Source of the DNA: XYA12-FULL-58-9 sp001798605 | Lineage (GTDB): Bacteria > Myxococcota > XYA12-FULL-58-9 | Reading direction: 5' to 3' | Length of the DNA stretch: 6,706 nt | Assembly (NCBI GenBank): GCA_036736205.1 | Contig: DAINMX010000302.1 | Coordinates: 1 to 6,706 of the forward strand | Shown here: piece by piece, positions 1 through 4,799 of the stretch | Position numbering within the stretch: position 1 is the first letter of the stretch | Layout: every line of letters starts with the position of its first letter | Program-made: the position numbers and the translations under genes | The notes under the pieces: model-generated | Databases searched by the model: none | What the model was told of the DNA's origin: nothing | Seen by the model: the letters and a program-made list of their open reading frames with translations, nothing else

Positions 1-241
1 CCAACGCTTCAGGCACTTGCAAATGTTGGGCCCTCCATCACTTCTTTGCGCCCCTCGAGGCGACCAAAAACAAATCTATCCTCTATTTGTACGCAAGACC
101 AGTCGGGCAACCTCAAAACCATCGAGCAAGATCGACTTTCAAAAAACAAGTCACTCGAGCTTCAACTGTGGATCTGAGTTCGACTGTCGCGTGCTCGATT
201 GCGGTGATGTCCTCAGACCAGGGGTAGCGGTTGGTTTCGCG
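1..241. other. Window edge without a supportable gene
   Basis: This stretch lies downstream of the RluA-family gene on the minus strand. It looks less GC-rich than the rest of the window, with several A runs on the plus strand (for example 141-146). I see no open frame with a plausible start, no RNA gene, and no stable GC-rich stem ahead of the T run on the minus strand. The minus-strand frame stays open for about 42 codons after the RluA-family stop, but it has no start of its own and the protein already ends at the family's usual place. I treat it as non-coding sequence that may include the end of the operon transcript. Confidence 0.5.
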
Positions 242-889
242 TCAGAACGGCACGCAGGCTTCAAATTGAAGGGCCTTGCCCGAGGCCGGATCCGCAAAGG
301 CTATGCGGTGCGCGTGCAACAACAATCGCGGTGCGAGGTTGGGGTCGCCATAGAGACGGTCACCCAAGAGCGGATGCCCGAGACCGAGGGCAGCATGGAC
401 ACGGATCTGATGGGTGCGCCCCGTCAAGGGTTCAAAGGCAACCCGGGTGTTCTCTCCACAGGGGGCCAACGCTCGCCAACGGGTCTCCCCGATCTTCCCA
501 TGCACGGGATCGATGATCTGAACCGGCCGGTTCTCCAGGTCAACGCGGGTCGCCAACCGCACCGAGCCTTCTCCTTGGAGCTTTCCGGCGCAGATCCCCA
601 CGTATTCCTTGACGACCTGCCGCGCCTCGAACTGCGCGTGCAAGGCCCGCTGTGCCTCCGGACGGAGAGCGACGACCATGACGCCGGAGGTATCCATGTC
701 GAGTCGATGAACCATCAAGCTTCCCGTCGCCCCAGGAAAAATCTCGCGAACTCGGGCAATGACACAATCGACTTGAATCTTGCCGGGAATCGAGAGCAGG
801 CCACTTGGCTTTTCCACGACCACAAAGTCGTCACACGCAAAGAGGATCGGCAAGTTGACGTGCCGCATGTCGGGTGCCTGAAAGGTCAT
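242..889 (-). CDS. RluA-family pseudouridine synthase, short form without S4 domain
   Basis: This 215-residue enzyme is predicted to isomerise uridine to pseudouridine in structured RNA, rRNA and/or tRNA, in the cytoplasm. The catalytic motif HRLDMDTSG lies at residues 61-69 with Asp64 as the expected nucleophile. RTHQIRVH is at 158-165, and GHPLLGDRLYG (171-181) is typical of the family. There is no N-terminal S4 RNA-binding domain, and the length is close to E. coli RluA (about 219 residues). The exact target cannot be read from sequence; E. coli RluA acts on 23S U746 and tRNA U32. I chose the ATG at 889-887 because it forms an ATGA overlap with the stop of the upstream gene. A longer frame to 931 would lie inside that gene, and a second in-frame ATG is at 868-866. 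No clear Shine-Dalgarno precedes the start, which fits translational coupling. In several gammaproteobacteria a homologous domain is fused behind a homologue of the upstream gene. Confidence 0.93.
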   Translation of the reverse strand: MTFQAPDMRHVNLPILFACDDFVVVEKPSGLLSIPGKIQVDCVIARVREIFPGATGSLMVHRLDMDTSGVMVVALRPEAQRALHAQFEARQVVKEYVGICAGKLQGEGSVRLATRVDLENRPVQIIDPVHGKIGETRWRALAPCGENTRVAFEPLTGRTHQIRVHAALGLGHPLLGDRLYGDPNLAPRLLLHAHRIAFADPASGKALQFEACVPF

Positions 890-1620
890 GGAACGTGACC
901 ACAAAGCATGAAGCCGACGATCGGGCCACACTTGTCAGTACACGCGGCATACAGCTCGCCGCTCTGCCATCCCAATGTTCCGGGCGCACCGAGCCAGACC
1001 TCCGCCATGCCAAGTGGCCGCAGGCCTGACAGGGTTGCGGCTTGCAACAGCTTGGGAGCGCAACAGTCTCCGGTGCCAGTTGCCAATCCTTGGTGCGTTG
1101 CGGCCTCGACCATTGGCAATCGCTCCCCGCGACCGTTGCACAGAACATAGAGCGCCTGGTGTGCCTCGGTCCAACGCCGCGACAACTCGCGGCGTCGCGC
1201 TCGCAGGGCCGGGTCGGAACCATCTCGCAAACGCTTGGTCATCGCGGCGATCTCTGGTTCATAGGTTTGCTCCAACGTTGCGGCGCGAATCGCATCAAAT
1301 ACCGGCGGCACCCACCCATCGAGAAACCAGGCGTTGCCAACCTGCCCTGAGAATGCTCTCAGGGTGATGACCGCACCCCCAGGGGCCTCGGCAAGCATGA
1401 CCCCCAGCATCTTACCCCCGCCGGGCGCAAACAATAGCTCGGTACGATAACGCAGATGAGCGACGGTGGCGTCGAGGTCGAGCCGACCGGAAGCGACGAG
1501 TGTCTCAACGAGAGTGCGCACAGCAGTAACTGCCGCCGCAGTGCGAATCAATCGGTGTTCCCGATCACACCTGGGACAATACCCGGTCACACCGATGGCA
1601 GAGCTCGCGACAACGCTCAT
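886..1620 (-). CDS. Stand-alone homologue of the N-terminal domain of long RluA-type pseudouridine synthases
   Basis: A 244-residue protein of unknown biochemical function. It resembles, from memory, the N-terminal half of the roughly 550-residue RluA-family proteins of Vibrio and Shewanella. Shared patterns are a G-K-M-L/F-G-V segment (69-74), AFSGQV (89-94), VPPVFD (104-109), then GDCCAPKLLQAA (184-195), RPLGMAEVWLG (201-211) and C227-T-D-K-C231 followed by GPIVGFML. The fused proteins carry a long charged helical stretch between VPPVFD and the GxCxAPKLL motif. Here that stretch is short (about 115-165, rich in Arg and Glu). A CPRC pair (C15, C18) sits at the N-terminus, and with C186/C187, C227 and C231 suggests metal binding. 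The start at 1620 makes an ATGA overlap with the rlmN stop; an in-frame ATG at 1683 lies inside rlmN. Its end overlaps the pseudouridine synthase start in the same way. A role assisting RNA modification is inferred from the fusion and operon only. Confidence 0.78.
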   Translation of the reverse strand: MSVVASSAIGVTGYCPRCDREHRLIRTAAAVTAVRTLVETLVASGRLDLDATVAHLRYRTELLFAPGGGKMLGVMLAEAPGGAVITLRAFSGQVGNAWFLDGWVPPVFDAIRAATLEQTYEPEIAAMTKRLRDGSDPALRARRRELSRRWTEAHQALYVLCNGRGERLPMVEAATHQGLATGTGDCCAPKLLQAATLSGLRPLGMAEVWLGAPGTLGWQSGELYAACTDKCGPIVGFMLCGHVP

Positions 1621-2723
1621 GGCAAGCTTCGATCGACAGTAGACGGCGACACATGTGATCGGCGACCTCCGAGTTGGCCACACGCCGCCATCACCGTTCT
1701 CCCCTTGGGAGCTCGTTGGCTAGCGGCAACGCCAAGCCCTTGCAATACGCGGGCAAAAGCCAATGCCTCAGCATAGTCCGCGGCGGGGGCGATGGCCGCA
1801 CTGCCTCGGTTGTAGGGAATGACATTGACCAAGACGCGACCGAGGGGAGCCGTGAACCGGGCCACCGCCTGCGCATCTTCGAGACCATCGTTGATTCCAG
1901 GCAAGAGGCAGTAGTTGATCCCCAAGACCGATCCCCGTCGACGCGGGTAGGCGAGCAAGGCCCGCTGCAACTCGACGAGAGAAACTCGCCTGGCGATGGG
2001 CATGAGCTCGGCTCGGGTAGACTGGTTGGCGGCGTTGAGACTCACGGTCAACCCGAGACGCCTCCAACCTAACTCTCCGAGGCGGGCTATTCCCTTGGGA
2101 TCTCCGACTGTGCACACAGTCATCCGATGGCGGCCATAGTTGAGACCTTGGGCATCGTTGAACACCCTCAGCGCGGCAATGAGATTGTCGACATTGTCGA
2201 GGGGCTCCCCCATTCCCATGAACACAATGTTCTCGATGTCAAAGCCAAGCACCGCGCGCGCGACGACAACCTGGGCGACAATCTCCCCGGCCGAGAGGTT
2301 GCGCACAAACCCCATCTTGGCGGTTTCGCAGAAACGACACCCGAGCTTGCAACCAATCTGAGTCGAAACACACAGGGTGTACCTACCGCCCCGCATGGGG
2401 ACACGCACACACTCCACGTCGAGCCCATCCTCGGTTTGCAAAACCACCTTGACTGTCGACGACTGCGGCTCTGTCTGTTGTCGCACCACCCGCGGCAGAA
2501 CCAATTTGAAATGCCGCAGCCATGCCTGTGCAGAGGCAGGGCTCAGATCATGGGACACCGGGAGAAACCGGCCATCACACACGGCGCTGCGGTAAATCGC
2601 CAAAGCCGCCCCACTCCCTGATGGCAGTCGCTCCCGCGCCTGTCGAGCCAACTGCTCCCCGGTGAGACCGAGAATGTCAGTGGGCGGCGGGAATATCCGG
2701 ACAGGTGGGTCAGAAAGGTCCAT
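1617..2723 (-). CDS. rlmN: RlmN-family radical-SAM 23S rRNA (adenine-2503-C2) methyltransferase
   Basis: A 368-residue radical-SAM enzyme expected to methylate C2 of A2503 in 23S rRNA, and in many bacteria A37 of some tRNAs, by the methyl-cysteine mechanism. The [4Fe-4S]/SAM motif is C125-x3-C129-x2-C132. The two mechanistic cysteines are C118 (in TLCVSTQIGC) and C348 (in AACGQL). The MGMGEP motif (169-174), which contacts SAM, is intact. With the ATG at 2723-2721, C118, C125, C129 and C132 fall on exactly the E. coli RlmN numbers, and an AGGTAGG ribosome site sits 6 bases upstream. The frame stays open to an ATG at 2843 (408 residues), but that extension is Pro/Gly-rich, has no ribosome site and runs over the divergent intergenic region. 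After the cluster motif the sequence reads ETAKMGFVRNL rather than the STAQQGF of E. coli, suggesting a distinct subfamily. Cfr-like C8 methylation cannot be excluded by eye. It is the first gene of a coupled operon with the next two genes. Confidence 0.9.
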   Translation of the reverse strand: MDLSDPPVRIFPPPTDILGLTGEQLARQARERLPSGSGAALAIYRSAVCDGRFLPVSHDLSPASAQAWLRHFKLVLPRVVRQQTEPQSSTVKVVLQTEDGLDVECVRVPMRGGRYTLCVSTQIGCKLGCRFCETAKMGFVRNLSAGEIVAQVVVARAVLGFDIENIVFMGMGEPLDNVDNLIAALRVFNDAQGLNYGRHRMTVCTVGDPKGIARLGELGWRRLGLTVSLNAANQSTRAELMPIARRVSLVELQRALLAYPRRRGSVLGINYCLLPGINDGLEDAQAVARFTAPLGRVLVNVIPYNRGSAAIAPAADYAEALAFARVLQGLGVAASQRAPKGRTVMAACGQLGGRRSHVSPSTVDRSLP

Positions 2724-2743
2724 GCACAACCTACCTGCACGAT
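2723..2743 (-). promoter_or_regulatory. Ribosome binding site deciding the rlmN start
   Basis: On the minus strand AGGTAGG precedes the ATG at 2723-2721 by 6 bases. The alternative upstream ATG at 2843 lacks any purine-rich site. Together with the cysteine numbering of the product, this favours the shorter RlmN. Confidence 0.55.
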
Positions 2744-2813
2744 TTGATCTGCCAACGCAACCAGCACCAGGCCCCGGCTCGGGAGAGGCAGGCACGAGAA
2801 GCGCGCGAACCAC

Positions 2814-2843
2814 TTGACCGCCAACCTCGACGGTGAAAATCAT
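2814..2843 (+). promoter_or_regulatory. Candidate sigma70-type promoter for the PilZ gene
   Basis: TTGACC at 2814-2819 (5 of 6 matches to TTGACA) is followed after 18 bases by AATCAT at 2838-2843 (4 of 6 to TATAAT). This lies at the edge of a local AT-rich patch in GC-rich DNA. Transcription would start near 2850, which would exclude the GTG at 2833 as a start and support the ATG at 2875. The match is modest and the organism's sigma consensus is unknown. Confidence 0.28.
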
Positions 2844-2858
2844 TCACTGCATTTTCAC
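2833..2858. repeat. Perfect 8-bp inverted repeat in the divergent intergenic region
   Basis: GTGAAAAT at 2833-2840 and its exact reverse complement ATTTTCAC at 2851-2858 are separated by 10 bases. The half-sites are 18 bp apart centre to centre, compatible with a dimeric regulator bound on one DNA face. The repeat overlaps the proposed -10 and start region of the PilZ gene and lies upstream of rlmN, so it could act on either or both. An RNA hairpin is also possible but would be AT-rich and weak. Confidence 0.4.
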
Positions 2859-2874
2859 ACTTTGGTTCGGAGCC

Positions 2875-3540
2875 ATGGTCAACAGAGCAAAAAGAGAGGC
2901 ACCGCGTGCAGGCGTTACGCTGTTGGTGGCCCGAGCTGAGAGCCCTCTGGGGCCATTTTGGCCGACCCGAGATTTCGGTCCAGGTGGGATCTTTGTGGAG
3001 ACACGTGAGTTCTGGGATGAGCAGGCCACGCATTCATTGGTCATCCGAGATGGCCCTCGGGCACTACGAGTGGATGCCAGGGTGTTGCGGCAGGACGACA
3101 ATGGTGTGGCATTTCGGTTCGTCAATCTGAAGGCCGCGCAACTGCACCAGGCTGACCAACTCATCGGCCATCTTTTTGTTCACGGTGCCGAGGTGGACGA
3201 GAAACGTCGTGCACCAAGGTTGACCGTGGAGACCACAGCCCGTTGGGAATTCAATGATCAGGTCCACGCCGCCTTTCTCGAAGACCTTTCGACAACGGGT
3301 GCCAATATCACCTCTGGCGCTCGACCGCCGCCGGGAACAACGGTCTCTGTTTACGTTGGAGTCGCTGAGGCAGCTCCGCTGAAAATCGACCACGTTTGGG
3401 TCCGTGGTGCTCAGGCGATTGTCGCGAGGCACACAGCCGAGGGTTTTGCTGTGACCTTTGTTTCCCCAAGCAAAGATTTCACAGAGTCCGTCCGTTCGAT
3501 CCGCCTGGCGGCGCGAAATGCCGCAAAACAGAAGCCCTAA
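2875..3540 (+). CDS. Tandem PilZ-domain protein, first domain degenerate
   Basis: A 221-residue soluble protein with no signal peptide or membrane segment. PilZ domains bind cyclic di-GMP through an RxxxR motif and a [D/N]xSxxG motif. The second domain (about 108-205) has both: R111-x3-R115 and D137-L-S-T-T-G142. The first (about 4-100) has R7-x3-R11 and D33-F-G-P-G-G38, where the serine is replaced by glycine, followed by GIFVET, typical of PilZ folds. The distance from the last Arg to the Asp is 22 residues in both domains, strong internal evidence for a duplicated unit of about 104 residues. The likely role is a c-di-GMP receptor acting through a partner, with only the second site expected to bind normally. 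The ATG at 2875 is chosen because the first PilZ motif begins right after it. An in-frame GTG at 2833 would add 14 hydrophobic residues and lies within the putative promoter. It is divergent from rlmN and convergent with the ferredoxin gene. Confidence 0.9.
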   Translation: MVNRAKREAPRAGVTLLVARAESPLGPFWPTRDFGPGGIFVETREFWDEQATHSLVIRDGPRALRVDARVLRQDDNGVAFRFVNLKAAQLHQADQLIGHLFVHGAEVDEKRRAPRLTVETTARWEFNDQVHAAFLEDLSTTGANITSGARPPPGTTVSVYVGVAEAAPLKIDHVWVRGAQAIVARHTAEGFAVTFVSPSKDFTESVRSIRLAARNAAKQKP

Positions 3541-3575
3541 GTTCCCGTCGACCGGTCAAGTCACCGCAACTCTTG

Positions 3576-3602
3576 CCACGGTGCCAGCCGTGGAGTCTGG
3601 CA
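3576..3602. terminator. Candidate overlapping hairpins between convergent genes
   Basis: CCACGG (3576-3581) can pair with CCGTGG (3588-3593) across a 6-base loop. Alternatively TGCCAG (3582-3587) can pair with CTGGCA (3597-3602) across 9 bases. The two stems exclude each other because the loop of one is an arm of the other. Neither is followed by a T tract on either strand, so a classical intrinsic terminator is not shown. The position between two converging stop codons (3540 and 3613) fits a bidirectional transcription end. Confidence 0.3.
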
Positions 3603-3612
3603 GCATAGCGGA

Positions 3613-4023
3613 TTAGTCGTTTTGCTGGTCAGTCCAAGTGAGGGCATCGGTGGGACAGAAAGCCGCGCAGGTTGGGTTGCCTGCGCACAGGTCGCACTTG
3701 AGAGCCGTTTGCGCGTCGTCCCAGAAGTACATCGCGCCAAAGGGGCAGGCGTAAACGCATGCTTTGCAGCCGATGCACCGGTTGTTCACCTCGAGGGCGT
3801 TCGTGTCCTCGTTGCGGGTGATGGCTTCCACCGGGCAGGCGCGCACGCACGCGGCGTCATCACACTGCAGGCAGGTCAAAGGTACCGGCACTTCGCGGAC
3901 GCGGCGTACCTCGATGACGTGTGGGCCAATCGGGGACGGGGAGCCCGCGTGGTAATAGGAGCATGCGAGCTCGCAGTTGCGGCACTGGACACACTCGGTC
4001 GGTCGAATGACGAGGCGCTTCAT
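3613..4023 (-). CDS. Polyferredoxin subunit with four [4Fe-4S] motifs (HydN/CooF/AorA-like)
   Basis: A 136-residue cytoplasmic electron-transfer protein with sixteen cluster cysteines in four groups: C11/14/17/21, C51/54/59/63, C83/86/89/93 and C110/113/119/123. The second and third are followed by Pro in the usual CP pattern. The layout matches the DMSO-reductase-type iron-sulfur subunits and HydN, CooF, BamC and AorA, which wire a catalytic metalloenzyme to other redox subunits. There is no Tat signal or membrane anchor. The start is well supported: ATG at 4023 with an AGAGGAG site upstream and an ATGA overlap with the preceding gene. It is the last gene of the diaphorase module. Its job is inferred to be passing electrons between the HoxU-like subunit and a catalytic subunit not present here. 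The C-terminus TDQQND is polar and unremarkable. Confidence 0.93.
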   Translation of the reverse strand: MKRLVIRPTECVQCRNCELACSYYHAGSPSPIGPHVIEVRRVREVPVPLTCLQCDDAACVRACPVEAITRNEDTNALEVNNRCIGCKACVYACPFGAMYFWDDAQTALKCDLCAGNPTCAAFCPTDALTWTDQQND

Positions 4024-4652
4024 TTTGCCGATCTCCTCTGTGTCATGCCCGACATCAATGCCAGCGGCACAGGAGTGACGCTTCCCAGTTGTTTGGGTAC
4101 AAAACCGGGGTGGGTTTTGAGAGTGACGTCGGCAAAGACCTCAGCGGCTTTCTGCCGTTTGCAGGAGCCACACTCTTCAAAGTAGCTCTGGTCCAGGTTG
4201 CCCTTGGCAATCAGATGCTTTCGCTCGTCAACAGTCATCATCGGGGTGTCGCAGGACTTGCAACGGACCATCTCGAAGTCACGTTGCCAGATCTTTCGCA
4301 CGCCGTTGTTCTCTTCGAAGGTGATGTGACCGGTGGGGCACACCTGGGCGCAGGAGGTGCAGCCAATGCAATCGACGGGTGGCCCGCCCCAGGGGGTACC
4401 AATCTTGCGTTCGTGACCGCGGCTGACAGTAGCGATAGCTGAGGTCATCGCGGTTTCGCATACCCGTACGCATAGGCCGCAGAGGATGCACAGGTCAGGG
4501 TTGTCGCGCGCGACAAAGCTCGTTTGCATCACGCCGTGTTGGGCGGCGAGATCTTGGATCAAGTCACTTTCAGGACAACGGGCGAGCAGCAGATCGAGTA
4601 TGTCGCGGCGGGCATGCAGAACACGTTTGCTGTTCGTCTCGACAATGAGGTC
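4020..4652 (-). CDS. HoxU/NuoG-N-like iron-sulfur subunit, 5' end lost in assembly gap
   Basis: The readable part is 210 residues, entering from the gap at 4652. The first 30 residues (ending DLLLARCPESD) match the segment that normally follows the N-terminal [2Fe-2S] domain of HoxU, NuoG or HydA; that domain should lie in the gap. Two ferredoxin motifs follow: CILCGLCVRVC and CIGCTSCAQVCPTG. Farther on come CKSC and, about 27 residues later, CGSC, a possible zinc-ribbon or extra FeS site. The His-x3-Cys-x2-Cys cluster (N5) usually found between the [2Fe-2S] and the two [4Fe-4S] sites is absent: the segment reads LARCPESDLIQDLAAQ with one Cys. The protein would connect the FMN subunit encoded upstream to the four-cluster ferredoxin encoded downstream, with which it shares an ATGA overlap. 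An in-frame TTG at 4562 could be taken for a start, but the homologous residues upstream of it show it is internal. Confidence 0.88.
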   Translation of the reverse strand, partial: DLIVETNSKRVLHARRDILDLLLARCPESDLIQDLAAQHGVMQTSFVARDNPDLCILCGLCVRVCETAMTSAIATVSRGHERKIGTPWGGPPVDCIGCTSCAQVCPTGHITFEENNGVRKIWQRDFEMVRCKSCDTPMMTVDERKHLIAKGNLDQSYFEECGSCKRQKAAEVFADVTLKTHPGFVPKQLGSVTPVPLALMSGMTQRRSAK

Positions 4653-4752
4653 NNNNNNNNNNNNNNNNNNNNNNNNNNNNNNNNNNNNNNNNNNNNNNNN
4701 NNNNNNNNNNNNNNNNNNNNNNNNNNNNNNNNNNNNNNNNNNNNNNNNNNNN
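4653..4752. other. Run of 100 undetermined bases (assembly gap)
   Basis: Exactly 100 Ns, a common scaffolding placeholder, interrupt the sequence between the NuoF-like stop and the body of the HoxU-like gene. The true length is probably larger. At least one [2Fe-2S] domain of about 60 to 70 residues plus a start codon should lie here, yet 100 bases hold only 33 codons. The 47 bases between the NuoF-like stop (4800) and the gap contain no start codon in the frame that a 100-base gap would imply. Confidence 0.97.
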
Positions 4753-4799
4753 TCGTCGCCGCACTGCTCTGTCGTTGCGTCTCGCGTTGTTCCTGTGAC

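Noticed and set aside
141..170. T6 run on the minus strand downstream of the RluA-family gene as an intrinsic terminator
   Set aside because: Only a 3-4 bp stem can be drawn directly before the T run, which is too weak to support a terminator call.
113..241. In-frame open stretch of about 42 codons after the RluA-family stop, possible readthrough or broken extension
   Set aside because: The protein already ends in the usual family position (a hydrophobic strand ending VPF), there is no start codon in the extension, and an open run of this length is expected by chance.
17..898. Long plus-strand open frame of 293 codons
   Set aside because: It lies antisense to the RluA-family gene, whose catalytic motifs are unmistakable, and the plus-strand translation shows no recognisable motif. 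It is a GC-rich antisense shadow.
886..1620. Hsp33-like redox chaperone, suggested by length and cysteine pairs
   Set aside because: The conserved GxCxAPKLL, VPPVFD and AFSG patterns match the N-terminal domain of long RluA-type proteins, and the Hsp33 C-terminal CxC plus CxxC arrangement is not present.
2724..2843. 40-residue N-terminal extension of RlmN
   Set aside because: It has no ribosome site, is Pro/Gly-rich, spans the divergent intergenic region, and would move the cysteines away from positions that match E. coli RlmN exactly from the downstream ATG.
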